Counted from the first letter of the stretch, positions 16,992 through 25,954 are shown. The stretch is 64,000 bases of DNA from JADCCX01 sp051649305 (GCA_051649305.1 JBOFGV010000096.1:1-64000); one strand, 5' to 3'. Notes: generated from the letters alone by a model not told the origin. A program made the numbers and translations.

Positions 16992-18332
16992 ATGAACCTT
17001 CACCGCATGCTCCTTGAGCGCAAAGCCGCCAACCGACCCATCACCGTTGGCATCATCGGAGCCGGAAAATTCGGAACCATGTTCCTTTCGCAGGCGCGCC
17101 TGACGGACGGCATGCATATTGTTGCGGTTGCCGACATCAACACCGCCCGCGCCCATTCGCAGCTGAAAGGAGCCTGCTGGCCAGCGGAACAATACGCTGC
17201 CAAATCTCTGGATGAGGCACTGAAGAACCGCTCAACCATGATCACAGATGATGGCAACACATTGGTCAACCATCCCGGTATCGAGGTCATCATCGAGGCA
17301 ACCGGCGATCCCGGTGCTGGCATTCATTTCGCGCTCAAAGCCATTGAGAACGGCAAGCACATTATCATGGTCAATGTTGAGGCCGATGCGGTTGCCGGAC
17401 CTTTGCTGAACAAGCGGGCGCGGCAGGCTGGCGTTGTCTATTCGCTGGCCTGGGGCGACCAGCCAGCACTGATCGCCGAGCATGTCGACTGGGCACGCGC
17501 CTGCGGCTTCAAGGTTGTCTCTGCCGGCAAGGGCACGCGCTACATGCCCGCCTATCACCAGTCTACACCGGAGACTGTCTGGGACATTCTCGACAAGTAC
17601 ATGAAGATCCGCGACCGCCAATCGATCAATCCGAAGATGTTCAATTCCTTCGTTGATGGCACCAAGTCCGGCATTGAAATGACGGCGGTCTGCAACGCGA
17701 CGGGCCTTGAAAGCCAGACAGAGGGACTGACGTTCCCGCCCGCCACGCGCTTTGAACATGCCGAGATCTGCAAGCCCAAGGCTGATGGCGGCGTGCTTGA
17801 GCGCAAGGGCGTGACCGAGGTCACATCCTCCGTTTATCGTGATGGCAACGATGTTGAGCGCAGTCTGGTGATGGGAACCTATGTCGTCATTGAGACGGAC
17901 AGCGCCTACACCGAGGAATGCTTCCGCGAATATTCCATGCTGCCTGACAGCACGGGACGCTACGCGGCCCTTTACAGGCCAACCCACATGATTGGCCTTG
18001 AGCTCGGCATATCAGTAGCTTCTGCTGCGCTCCGCAAAGAGGCGACAGGCGCTCCCATCTGCTTCAACTCGGATGTGGTGGCCACTGCCAAGCGTAACCT
18101 CAAGGCTGGTGAAATGCTGGACGGTGAGGGCGGCTTCTGTGTCTGGGGCAAGCAGACCCCAGCAAAAATGTCCGTCAAGGAAGGATATCTGCCACTTGGG
18201 CTTGCGCACAAGGTCAAGCTGAAGAATGATATCCCACAAGGCGCGCGTCTGCGCTGGAGTGATGTGGACTACAATCCGGCAGATGCCGCAGTGAAGTTCC
18301 GCCGGGAGATGGAGACAGAATTCGGGAGTTGA
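16992..18332 (+). CDS. NAD(P)-dependent oxidoreductase with C-terminal SAF domain
   Basis: A 446-residue protein related to homoserine dehydrogenase-like/Gfo-type oxidoreductases. The Rossmann motif is TVGIIGAGKFGTMFLSQ near residue 20. Then come IEATGDPGAGIHFALKAIENGKHIIMVN, the conserved LAWGDQPALIAEHVDWARA, and a C-terminal SAF segment (KRNLKAGEMLDGEGGF, ending KNDIPQGARLRWSDVD). This family recurs beside TRAP transporters in Alphaproteobacteria, but I know no firmly assigned substrate. Its position ahead of DctPQM suggests it oxidises the imported polyhydroxy or hydroxy acid. Confidence 0.8.
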   Translation: MNLHRMLLERKAANRPITVGIIGAGKFGTMFLSQARLTDGMHIVAVADINTARAHSQLKGACWPAEQYAAKSLDEALKNRSTMITDDGNTLVNHPGIEVIIEATGDPGAGIHFALKAIENGKHIIMVNVEADAVAGPLLNKRARQAGVVYSLAWGDQPALIAEHVDWARACGFKVVSAGKGTRYMPAYHQSTPETVWDILDKYMKIRDRQSINPKMFNSFVDGTKSGIEMTAVCNATGLESQTEGLTFPPATRFEHAEICKPKADGGVLERKGVTEVTSSVYRDGNDVERSLVMGTYVVIETDSAYTEECFREYSMLPDSTGRYAALYRPTHMIGLELGISVASAALRKEATGAPICFNSDVVATAKRNLKAGEMLDGEGGFCVWGKQTPAKMSVKEGYLPLGLAHKVKLKNDIPQGARLRWSDVDYNPADAAVKFRREMETEFGS

Positions 18333-18349
18333 TATTTTTGACAGGGCCA

Positions 18350-18368
18350 ACCCGGCCAAAGACCGGGT
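18350..18368 (+). promoter_or_regulatory. Stem-loop between dehydrogenase and dctP
   Basis: ACCCGG-CCAAAGA-CCGGGT forms a 6-pair hairpin in the 95-base gap. There is no U tract after it, so it is not a typical intrinsic terminator and may be an RNA-stability element ahead of the highly expressed binding-protein gene. Confidence 0.35.
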
Positions 18369-18427
18369 GCTCTGGGCAAATCAGGAAGACCAAAACAGTC
18401 AGGCAAAAATAATCAGGGAGGACTATC

Positions 18428-19414
18428 ATGACAACAAACACCATCACACGCCGCACCATGCTGGCTGGCTCTGCCGGAGCGGTTGGCCTCATCGCCATGC
18501 CTGCTGTGCTGCGCGCCCAGCAACTAAAGTGGATCGGCACATCCGCCGCCGCACCAACCGACTTCATCTCGATTGGCCTCAACACCTTTGCAGCCCGTTT
18601 GAAAGAGCTCACCAAGGGCCAGATCGAATTGACCACACACCTCGCCGGCTCACTGGGCGGCGAACGCGAAAACGTGGAAGGCCTGCTGCAGGGCGCGGTG
18701 CAGATCGCATCCCCCGGTGCCGCCATTCTGGGTGGTTGGTACAAGCCGGCGGAAGTCTGGACCTATCCCTTCATGTTCAAGGACGTGGCCCACAAGGACC
18801 GTGTCATGACGACCCTGATGAAAGAATACGGTGATGATTGCGCAACAACAGCCAAGCTGCGTCCGCTTGGTTCCATCGCCCGCATGCCGCGCCAATTGAC
18901 GTCCAACCGCGTGGTCAAGACGCCTGCTGATATGCGCGGCTTCAAGGTGCGCGTGCCTGAAACACAGATGTGGCTGAAGACCTTCCAGCGCTTTGGTGCA
19001 TCACCAACGCCGATGGCCTGGCCGGAAGTCTTTGCTGCCCTCAAGGCAGGCGTCATCGACGGGCAGGAGAACCCGGCAGCGCTCAGCTTCAATTCCGGCA
19101 TCTTTGATGTGAACAAGAATCTCGCGCTCACCGAGCACATGATGCAGGACAACATGGTTGTCATCTCTGAAGCCATGTATCAGCGGCTTTCGCCGGACAA
19201 CCAGAAAGCCATCAACCAGGCTGCGCGCGACATGGAAGATGATGTGCGCAAGAAGGTGCTGGCTGATGATGCGGGCATCATGGAGAAAGTCAAAGCCAAG
19301 GGCATAGCCATCAACGAAGTGGACAAGGACGCCTTCCGTGCTGCCGTGAAGGGCATGGATGCAGAGTTCCCGCATGTGAAGAAGTGGGTCGACCGGATCG
19401 CCACGATCGCCTGA
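18428..19414 (+). CDS. TRAP transporter substrate-binding protein, DctP family
   Basis: A 328-residue periplasmic binding protein with a twin-arginine-like signal (TRRTMLAGSAGAVGL, cleavage after VLRA). DctP-family marks are the GGERENVEGLLQGAVQIA region and the block MRGFKVRVPETQMWLKTFQRFGASPTPMAW-PEVFAALKAGVIDGQENP, where the conserved arginine binds the ligand carboxylate. AGGGAGGAC precedes the ATG. It works with the small and large permeases encoded after a hairpin. The ligand should be an organic acid. Confidence 0.92.
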   Translation: MTTNTITRRTMLAGSAGAVGLIAMPAVLRAQQLKWIGTSAAAPTDFISIGLNTFAARLKELTKGQIELTTHLAGSLGGERENVEGLLQGAVQIASPGAAILGGWYKPAEVWTYPFMFKDVAHKDRVMTTLMKEYGDDCATTAKLRPLGSIARMPRQLTSNRVVKTPADMRGFKVRVPETQMWLKTFQRFGASPTPMAWPEVFAALKAGVIDGQENPAALSFNSGIFDVNKNLALTEHMMQDNMVVISEAMYQRLSPDNQKAINQAARDMEDDVRKKVLADDAGIMEKVKAKGIAINEVDKDAFRAAVKGMDAEFPHVKKWVDRIATIA

Positions 19415-19442
19415 CACCGAGATGTCGGAAATATCCAACAAG

Positions 19443-19466
19443 AGGCTGGCCCGAAAGGGCCAGTCT
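19443..19466 (+). promoter_or_regulatory. Intercistronic stem-loop after dctP
   Basis: The stem GGCTGGCCC-GAAA-GGGCCAGTC has a stable GAAA tetraloop, with more pairs flanking. It lies between the binding-protein and small-permease genes. It is not followed by a run of T, so partial termination or 3'-end protection is more likely than full termination. This fits the need for more binding protein than permease. Confidence 0.55.
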
Positions 19467-19491
19467 TCTGCGTCTCTCTCTGAAAGCTGAC

Positions 19492-19992
19492 ATGTCCCGT
19501 TTCATTATTCGCCTCAGTGACATTGTCACCGACTTTGCCAAATTCGTGCTTGGCTCCTGTATTGCAGCCATTGTGCTGGTGACGCTGGCCGCTGTCTTTT
19601 GGCGCTATGTTCTGGAAAACCCGATCTCATGGATCGAGCAGGTCTCGAACATGATTTTCATCTGGGTGGTATTCATCGGCTCGGCGGTTCTTTATCGCCA
19701 GAACCTGCATATCGGCGTCGATGTGTTTCTGCATATGCTGAGCGAGAAAAACCGCGCCATCTGGAAGTGGGTGGTCGAGTGCGGCAATCTGCTCTTTATC
19801 GTCGTGCTGTTCATCTACAGCCTGAAACTGACGATTGACGTTCTGCCCAACACAGCGGGAGCGCTCGATATCTCGCCTGCCTATTACTACGCCTCCGCAC
19901 CCGTCGCCTGCCTGATGATGATGCTCTATTTCATCGAAAAAGTTGTTGATCCAACAAAGCGCCTGCCCTTCGGCGAAGCCGGGGAGTTCTAG
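19492..19992 (+). CDS. TRAP transporter small permease, DctQ family
   Basis: A 166-residue membrane protein with four hydrophobic segments. The family signature is the ISWIEQVSNMIFIWVVFIGSAVLYR stretch near residues 42-66, followed by LHIGVDVF. The ATG at 19492 gives the normal DctQ length; the frame is open further upstream without support. The gap to the large permease is 3 bases, so the two are coupled. Confidence 0.9.
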   Translation: MSRFIIRLSDIVTDFAKFVLGSCIAAIVLVTLAAVFWRYVLENPISWIEQVSNMIFIWVVFIGSAVLYRQNLHIGVDVFLHMLSEKNRAIWKWVVECGNLLFIVVLFIYSLKLTIDVLPNTAGALDISPAYYYASAPVACLMMMLYFIEKVVDPTKRLPFGEAGEF

Positions 19993-19995
19993 GTC

Positions 19996-21285
19996 ATGAG
20001 CGCAACCATTCTGATTGGACTGTTTTTCCTGCTGATCATGCTGGCCTTCCCCATCGCCTTTGCGATGGGACTGGCCACGATCGCCACCATTGCGGCCCAT
20101 CCCAGCCTGCCGATGACCCTGCTGGCGCAGCGCTCGCTGGTAGGGGCAGAATCCTATGCGTTGCTTGCCATTCCGTTCTTTATTCTCGCCGGAAACCTGA
20201 TGAATGGCGGCGGCCTGACACAGCAGATCGTGCGATTGGCCATGGCCTTTGTTGGCCGCTTCAAGGGCGGGTTGGCGCTGACATCTGTGTTGGCCGCGAT
20301 GATTTTTTCGGGCCTCTCGGGATCAGCGGCGGCGGATGCCTCTGCCCTTGGCAAGGTGCTCATTCCCACCATGAAAAAGCAGGGCTACGGCGGCGGTTTT
20401 GCAGCGGCGCTGATGGCGGCGGCCTGCGTCAACGGGCCGATCATTCCGCCCTCTATTCCACTGGTGATCTATGGCCTCTCGGTTGGCAAGGGTGCGCCGA
20501 TCATCGATCTCTTTCTGGGTGGCGTAATCCCCGGCATCCTGCTTGGCATTTCACTCATGATTGCGGCCTATATCATCTCGGTGAAGCGCAATTATCCGAC
20601 AACCGAGAAAGTGCCTTTCAGGGAAATCCCGGCCTATATCAGGAAAGCTTCCTGGGGCCTGTTCATGCCTGTGATCATTCTCTCGGGCGTGGTCGGTGGC
20701 ATTGTTACAGTCACAGAGAGCGCCACTATCGCCGTGCTCTACGCCGCCTTCGTCGGCTTCTTCATCTACAAGGAACTGAAGCTCAACACGATCTGGCCCA
20801 TCCTTGTGCAGACGGCGCTGGATACGGCTCTGGTGATGTTCATCATCGCGCTGTCCGCAGGCTTTGGCTGGCTGCTGGCTGTCTCCGGCCTGCCCAAGCA
20901 ACTCGGCGCATGGATTGCCTCGATGTCCAGTGATCCACTGGTCATCCTGATGCTGATCAATGTGCTGTTGCTGGTCATCGGCATCTTCATGGAGCCGCTG
21001 CCAGCGCTGCTGATCCTCATTCCGGTTCTGGTGCCGGTGGTCAGTGCCGTTGGCATTGATCTCGTGCACTTCGGCCTGGTGATGGTGTTCAATCTCTGCA
21101 TCGGCTTGATCACGCCGCCGGTGGGGATTTTGCTCTACATCTGTGCGAAGTTTGCCAACGTGAGCCTTGAGGAGGAATCCCGCGAACTGACGCCGTTCCT
21201 GATCGCCAGCATTACCGTGCTGATCATCATCACGGTGTTCCCTTCAACCGTGCTCTGGCTGCCCAAAGTTCTGCTGGGGAAATGA
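19996..21285 (+). CDS. TRAP transporter large permease, DctM family
   Basis: A 429-residue membrane protein with about twelve hydrophobic segments. DctM marks are FAMGLATIATIAA near the N-terminus, AIPFFILAGNLMNGGGLTQQIV, FSGLSGSAAADASALG, and PPSIPLVIYG. It forms the sodium-coupled transport channel with DctQ. It is followed 7 bases later by an SDR gene, so catabolic enzymes are in the same operon. Confidence 0.93.
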   Translation: MSATILIGLFFLLIMLAFPIAFAMGLATIATIAAHPSLPMTLLAQRSLVGAESYALLAIPFFILAGNLMNGGGLTQQIVRLAMAFVGRFKGGLALTSVLAAMIFSGLSGSAAADASALGKVLIPTMKKQGYGGGFAAALMAAACVNGPIIPPSIPLVIYGLSVGKGAPIIDLFLGGVIPGILLGISLMIAAYIISVKRNYPTTEKVPFREIPAYIRKASWGLFMPVIILSGVVGGIVTVTESATIAVLYAAFVGFFIYKELKLNTIWPILVQTALDTALVMFIIALSAGFGWLLAVSGLPKQLGAWIASMSSDPLVILMLINVLLLVIGIFMEPLPALLILIPVLVPVVSAVGIDLVHFGLVMVFNLCIGLITPPVGILLYICAKFANVSLEEESRELTPFLIASITVLIIITVFPSTVLWLPKVLLGK

Positions 21286-21292
21286 GCTAAAA

Positions 21293-22084
21293 ATGACCAG
21301 ACTGAAAGACCGTGTTGCGCTTGTCTTTGGGGCGGGGTCCGTGGGGCCGGGCTGGGGCAATGGCAAGGCTTCCGCTGTCGCCTATGCGCGCGAAGGTGCC
21401 ATTGTTATCGCCGTGGATATCAAGCTGGCAGCGGCGCAGGAAACCATCTCGATCATCACAGGCGAAGGTGGGCGGGCAACGGCTTTTGACTGTGATGTGA
21501 CCAAAGAGGATGATGTCAAACGAGTGGTCGATGCGGTGCTTGCTGCCCATGGTCGCATCGACATCCTGCACAACAATGTCGGCACAACCAAAATGGGCGG
21601 TCCACCGGACCTCAGCCTTGAGGACTGGCACCGCCAGCTCGACATCAATGTGACCGGCGCTTTTCTCGCCTGCAAGCATGTGATCCCGGTGATGCAGCGC
21701 CAGAAGAAGGGCGTGATCACCAACATCTCGTCTTCTGCTGCCATCCGCTACACAGGCTATCCCTATTCCAGCTACTACGCCGCCAAGGGAGCCGTGAACC
21801 AGTTCACTGTTGGTATCGCCATCCAGTATGCCAAGGAAGGCCTGCGCGCCAACGCCATCATGCCCGGTGTGATGGACACACCGCTGATCTATCAACAGAT
21901 CGCTGGCCAGTATGCGAGTGAGGCGGAGATGGTGGAAGCTCGCAATGCCCTGACACCCATGGGCCGCATGGGGACGGGATGGGATGTCGCCAATGCCGCG
22001 GTTTTTCTGGCGAGCGATGAAGCGGGCTATATCACAGGCGTCTGCTTGCCCGTGGACGGCGGCATGACAGCGAGATGCGCATAA
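21293..22084 (+). CDS. SDR family oxidoreductase
   Basis: A 263-residue short-chain dehydrogenase. The cofactor motif is GAGSVGPGWGNGKASAVAYAREGA, an extended form of TGxxxGxG, then NNVG, a serine in NISSSAA, and YSSYYAAKGA carrying the YxxxK. The C-terminus ends GVCLPVDGGMTARCA. It belongs to the TRAP operon and overlaps the E1 alpha start. It probably oxidises the imported compound or an intermediate before the TPP-dependent step. Confidence 0.87.
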   Translation: MTRLKDRVALVFGAGSVGPGWGNGKASAVAYAREGAIVIAVDIKLAAAQETISIITGEGGRATAFDCDVTKEDDVKRVVDAVLAAHGRIDILHNNVGTTKMGGPPDLSLEDWHRQLDINVTGAFLACKHVIPVMQRQKKGVITNISSSAAIRYTGYPYSSYYAAKGAVNQFTVGIAIQYAKEGLRANAIMPGVMDTPLIYQQIAGQYASEAEMVEARNALTPMGRMGTGWDVANAAVFLASDEAGYITGVCLPVDGGMTARCA

Positions 22085-23070
22085 TGAAACAGCCGGGCAA
22101 CAACAACCAGCATCTGCTGAGGCTCTACCGCGAGATGCTCCGCATCCGCGTGTTCGAGGATCTTGCGCTCGAATCCCATCGCGATCAGGAGTTCAACGGC
22201 TACCTGCATGCCTCAACCGGGCAGGAGGCTGTGCCGGTTGGTGTTTGCGCGAATCTCCGCCGGGATGACCGCCTCACCAGCACCCATCGCGGACACGGTC
22301 ACGGCCTTGCCAAGGGCGCTGAAGTCAACGCCATGATGGCGGAACTGTTCGGGCGCGCCACGGGCGCATGCCGGGGCAAGGGCGGCTCCATGCATATCGC
22401 GGATTTCTCGGTTGGCATGCTGGGAGCCAACGGCATTGTTGCGGGCGGCCTGCCGATTGCTGTTGGTGCAGCGCAAGGGTTGAAGCTGCTTGGCTCGGAT
22501 GCCGTGGTTGCCTGTTTCTTTGGCGATGGCGCAACCAACCGCGGACCGTTTCTGGAGGCGCTGAACTGGGCGGCACTCTATGGCCTGCGGGTGCTGTTTG
22601 TTTGCGAGGACAACGGCTTTTCTGCCTTCACCTATTCAGACCAGACAACCGCCGGGCAGGGGCCACTGGCGCGGGCCAGAAGCCTTGGGGTCGAAGGCGT
22701 GTTTGTCGATGGCAATGATGTTGTGGCTGTAGATGCAGCGGCCCGTCTTCTGATCGATGATATCCGCCGCACCTCAACCCCGCGCATGCTGCATGCCCGC
22801 ACTTATCGCTGGCATGGCCATACTTCAACGGATGCCTCCCCTTATCGTCGCAAGGGCGAGCTTGAGGCGGCAAAGGCCTTTGATCCGCTGAAGCGGCTTG
22901 GCGAGTCCTTGAGCGAAACCGGAGAGTCGAAAGAGGTTGCAGCGATTGAAAGCGAAGTGATGCGGGAAATGCTTGATGCCCGCGAGAAGGCACGGGCAGC
23001 ACCTTTCCCGGCAGAGCATGAGGCCTTTGAGGACATTCAGGATATAGGAGCACCGCAATGGCCAGCATGA
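22084..23070 (+). CDS. TPP-dependent dehydrogenase E1 component, alpha subunit
   Basis: About 328 residues, pyruvate/acetoin-type E1 alpha. The TPP pyrophosphate/Mg motif GDGATNRGPFLEALNWAALYGLRVLFVCEDN is clear, as are the RGHGHGLAKGA and GRATGACRGKGGSMH blocks. ATG 22084 overlaps the previous stop by one base (TAATG); an in-frame ATG at 22075 is also possible. It pairs with the beta gene at 23058. No E2 or E3 gene follows, so the complex must borrow these from elsewhere, or the pair acts as an acetoin-like cleavage enzyme. Confidence 0.88.
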   Translation: MKQPGNNNQHLLRLYREMLRIRVFEDLALESHRDQEFNGYLHASTGQEAVPVGVCANLRRDDRLTSTHRGHGHGLAKGAEVNAMMAELFGRATGACRGKGGSMHIADFSVGMLGANGIVAGGLPIAVGAAQGLKLLGSDAVVACFFGDGATNRGPFLEALNWAALYGLRVLFVCEDNGFSAFTYSDQTTAGQGPLARARSLGVEGVFVDGNDVVAVDAAARLLIDDIRRTSTPRMLHARTYRWHGHTSTDASPYRRKGELEAAKAFDPLKRLGESLSETGESKEVAAIESEVMREMLDAREKARAAPFPAEHEAFEDIQDIGAPQWPA

Positions 23071-24032
23071 CATTCGCTGAAGCCTCCTGCGCAGCACTTG
23101 CCGAGGAAATGACCCGTGACCCTAGCGTCTGGGTGCTGGGAGAGGATGTGCGCGCCGGTGGTGTCTTCGGACAGTACAAAGGCTTGCTGGATCAGTTTGG
23201 ACCGACGCGCGTAGTCGATACGCCGATTGCCGAAGCCACGATCATGGGGGCCGGACTGGGGGCAGCCCTTGTCGGAACGAGGCCGGTGATCGAAATGCGG
23301 ATCGCCGATTTTGTTCTACCAGCCATGGATGAGTTGGTGAACCAGATTGCCAAGATCCGCTACATGACTGGTGGTCAGGCCAAGGTGCCATTGGTGGTGC
23401 GCATGCCGCAGGGCATGTTGCCGGGTTCTGCCGCTCAGCACAGCCAGACCATCGAGAACTGGTTTGTCAATGTGGCGGGTCTGGTGGTGCTGGCCCCAGC
23501 CACTGCCGCAGACATGGCGTCTTGCCTGAAAGCCGCGATCCGCTGCGATGATCCTGTCCTGATTTTTGAGCCCAAGGCCTTGCTCAAAACACAGCAGGAA
23601 GTGCCAGACAAACTCCCGCCCTTCGAGATCGGCAAGGCGATTGTCCGCCGCGAGGGCAAGGACCTCACTATCGTGACATGGTCACAGGCTTTGGGGCCCG
23701 TTCTGCAAGCGGCTGACACGGTCTCACAGCAAGGCATCAAGGCCGAGGTGATTGACCTTAGAAGCCTCTGGCCATGGGACAGCGCCTGTGTCGAAGCCTC
23801 CCTGAAACGGACAGGAAAATTGCTGGTTGTTCAGGAAGGTGGCACTGACGGCGGCTTTGGCAGCGAGGTGCTGGCCAGCATGATCGAGAGGCTCGGGCCA
23901 GCAGCCCTGCGCTATGCCAGACGCATTGGCGCACCGCGCATTCCGCAACCCTTCGCTCACACGCTTGAGAAATCCGCCCTGCTGAATCCGCAACGCATTG
24001 TCACTGCTATCATGGATTCAACCCGCTCGTGA
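23058..24032 (+). CDS. TPP-dependent dehydrogenase E1 component, beta subunit
   Basis: A 324-residue E1 beta of the pyruvate/acetoin/2-oxoisovalerate class. Features are VLGEDVRAGGVFGQYKGLLDQFG, the IAEATIMGAGLGAAL block, HSQTIENWFVNVAGLVVLAP, and a C-terminal transketolase domain with VIDLRSLWPWD and VVQEGG. It overlaps the alpha gene by 13 bases. The partner context suggests oxidative decarboxylation or cleavage of a 2-oxo acid or acyloin derived from the TRAP substrate. Confidence 0.9.
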   Translation: MASMTFAEASCAALAEEMTRDPSVWVLGEDVRAGGVFGQYKGLLDQFGPTRVVDTPIAEATIMGAGLGAALVGTRPVIEMRIADFVLPAMDELVNQIAKIRYMTGGQAKVPLVVRMPQGMLPGSAAQHSQTIENWFVNVAGLVVLAPATAADMASCLKAAIRCDDPVLIFEPKALLKTQQEVPDKLPPFEIGKAIVRREGKDLTIVTWSQALGPVLQAADTVSQQGIKAEVIDLRSLWPWDSACVEASLKRTGKLLVVQEGGTDGGFGSEVLASMIERLGPAALRYARRIGAPRIPQPFAHTLEKSALLNPQRIVTAIMDSTRS

Positions 24033-24060
24033 GCACCCTTTTCTACAACTGGATTTTACA

Positions 24061-24549
24061 ATGAGCATCATGGAACTGGTCTGGCGCTCTATTGTGGTAG
24101 GCATAGGCGCAACGGTTATTCTTGATCTCTGGGCCTTGCTGCTCAACCGCCTGTTTGGCTTCGGGCTTCCCAACTGGGCCATGGTAGGCCGCTGGGTTGC
24201 CCACTGGCGCAACGGCATTTTCGCTCACAACGATATCGCAGCTGCAAGCCCTGCACCGGCTGAACTGGCGACTGGCTGGATATTCCACTACCTCGTCGGC
24301 ATCGCCTTTGCCATGGCGACATATATGCTGGGCGGAGCTGTATGGGCGAAAGCGCCGACGCTTCCCATTCCGATGTTTGTCGGTGTCATAACCGTTGGCT
24401 TTGGCTGGTTCGTTTTGCAGCCCGCCCTTGGGGCCGGTATGGCTGCTTCAAGGAAACCAGACGCGACACGCATCCGTATTCTCAACATTGTTGGACATAT
24501 CGTTTTTGGTCTTGGCATGTGGCTGGCCGCCAGGATGATTGCTGGCTAA
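24061..24549 (+). CDS. DUF2938 family membrane protein
   Basis: A 162-residue predicted inner-membrane protein with four or five hydrophobic segments (SIVVGIGATVILDLWALLL, IFHYLVGIAFAMATYMLGGA, VGVITVGFGWFVLQPALGAG, IVGHIVFGLGMWLAARMIAG). It resembles the DUF2938 family; the LPNWAMVGRWVAHW segment after helix 1 is typical. The ATG at 24061 was preferred over an upstream start because it begins just before the first helix. Function unknown. It ends the rightward TRAP operon. Confidence 0.75.
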   Translation: MSIMELVWRSIVVGIGATVILDLWALLLNRLFGFGLPNWAMVGRWVAHWRNGIFAHNDIAAASPAPAELATGWIFHYLVGIAFAMATYMLGGAVWAKAPTLPIPMFVGVITVGFGWFVLQPALGAGMAASRKPDATRIRILNIVGHIVFGLGMWLAARMIAG

Positions 24550-24569
24550 GGTCCAAATGCTTTCTCTAA

Positions 24570-25316
24570 TCAGAATTCCGCAAGCAACCGACCAAAGCCT
24601 GGCTTCTGATCGGCTATGCCGTTGGCCCGCAGCGCATGCCAGTAGGTCGCCGTGTTAATAGCAATGACGGGTTTGCCAAGCCACAATTCAGCAGCAGCCG
24701 CGAGGCGGACCATTGAAAGGTTGGTGCCCACCTGAACAATCGCATCGACATCATCGCCGTCAAGCTGCCGCAGGGCATTGCGCAATGTGGCATCGTCCAC
24801 TTCAGCAATGGCCGTCCATGAACGGCATTGCAGGGCGATGTCGCGCACAACACGAAAACCCATATCACCGAAATAGCGTGCCACCTCCGTGTTCATCACC
24901 GGCCAGTAGGGTGAGAGAACCGCAATGCGTTTGACGCCACCATAGCATCGCAACGCTGCCGTGCAGGCGTGGCTGCCGATGCTGACGCGCACACCGGCCT
25001 CGTTCTCCACCTTGTCGACAAAGGCATTGGCCCCCTTCTCGCCATCAAAGAAGGTAACAGCAGACATGCCCATGACCAGATAATCCGGTGCCGCCGTCAT
25101 CACGCTGCGCACGGCATCAAGCACGTTATCAGCGATGGTGTTGGCCCCGGCGCGAAAGCTCTCGTTGCTGACGGCATTGGCATTGGGCGTGTAGATGCGG
25201 CTGTAGTGATTGGTGACGCCGAGGACGCGCATATCGTCAAAATCGGGCTGCACAATGGTGTTGGTGGAAGGCCCCAACACGCCGAACTTTCGCCGCCAGC
25301 CCAAAGCGTTTGTCAC
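24570..25316 (-). CDS. Maleate isomerase/arylmalonate decarboxylase-like protein lacking the usual cysteines
   Basis: A 248-residue protein of the Asp/Glu racemase superfamily, close to maleate cis-trans isomerases (GVLGPSTNTIVQPDF, then the VKRIAVLSPYWPVMN and GKPVIAINTATYWHALRANG blocks). The start is GTG at 25316, eight bases after AAGGAG; an ATG at 25346 would overlap the next gene. At the two spots where the family has catalytic cysteines the sequence reads VMGMSAVTF and VQVGTNLSM, so both seem replaced. It may be a different isomerase/decarboxylase or inactive. Encoded with an amidohydrolase and a TAXI transporter. Confidence 0.75.
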   Translation of the reverse strand: MTNALGWRRKFGVLGPSTNTIVQPDFDDMRVLGVTNHYSRIYTPNANAVSNESFRAGANTIADNVLDAVRSVMTAAPDYLVMGMSAVTFFDGEKGANAFVDKVENEAGVRVSIGSHACTAALRCYGGVKRIAVLSPYWPVMNTEVARYFGDMGFRVVRDIALQCRSWTAIAEVDDATLRNALRQLDGDDVDAIVQVGTNLSMVRLAAAAELWLGKPVIAINTATYWHALRANGIADQKPGFGRLLAEF

Positions 25317-25329
25317 AACGGGTTCTCCT

Positions 25330-25944
25330 TCAGGCCGTAGCGGCAATCACTTCGGCACTGGTCATGAGGTCAGCGTACTTCTGACCCATGTCAAAAAGAT
25401 TGGCCTCATGCGGGCCAATCGCCCGGTCGCCCACACAATCGGTCAGGACGATGGTGCGCATGTTATGTGCCACGGCATCGCCGACAGTTGCCCGCACACA
25501 GCCGGATGTGGTGCAGCCTGCAACCAGCAGCGTGTCCACCCGCTTCCATGCCAGCCATGAGGCGAACTCTGTCCCAAAGAACGCCGAAGCCTGCCGCTTG
25601 CGAATAACAATCTCACCGGCAATCGGTTTGACTGGATCAACGATTTGGCTGAGCGGACTGTCTTCTGTCAGTTTCAGCAAACCCGGGGCCTTGCGCGCAA
25701 AAGCCCCGGCATCCGAACCATCATCCGCATAAACCACGCGGGTGTGCGCCACCGGCCAGCCACGCGCGCGGGCCACAGTCAGAATGCCAAGGGAATTGTC
25801 GATGGCAGCCTGAATGTTGCCACCGCCGAAGTGGTTGGGATCAGTGAAGCTCAGGACGAAATCAACCAGCACAAGAGCTGGTCGTTCGCCGATGCCGACG
25901 CTGTTGGCAAATCCCTGCCGCTTGTAAATATCGAGTTCACTCAT
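25330..25944 (-). CDS. Isochorismatase-family cysteine hydrolase (N-carbamoylsarcosine amidase/maleamate amidohydrolase-like)
   Basis: A 204-residue cysteine amidohydrolase. The Asp-Lys-Cys triad is visible: aspartate in ALVLVDFVLSFTDP, lysine in IVIRKRQASAFF, and cysteine in VAGCTTSGCVRAT, preceded by the expected cis-peptide region. The ATG at 25944 gives the normal family N-terminus; an in-frame extension upstream is antisense to the permease end. The nearest functions are N-carbamoylsarcosine amidase and maleamate amidohydrolase (NicF-type). Next to a maleate-isomerase-like gene the second is attractive but unproven. Confidence 0.83.
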   Translation of the reverse strand: MSELDIYKRQGFANSVGIGERPALVLVDFVLSFTDPNHFGGGNIQAAIDNSLGILTVARARGWPVAHTRVVYADDGSDAGAFARKAPGLLKLTEDSPLSQIVDPVKPIAGEIVIRKRQASAFFGTEFASWLAWKRVDTLLVAGCTTSGCVRATVGDAVAHNMRTIVLTDCVGDRAIGPHEANLFDMGQKYADLMTSAEVIAATA

Positions 25945-25954
25945 CTGTGCTCTC

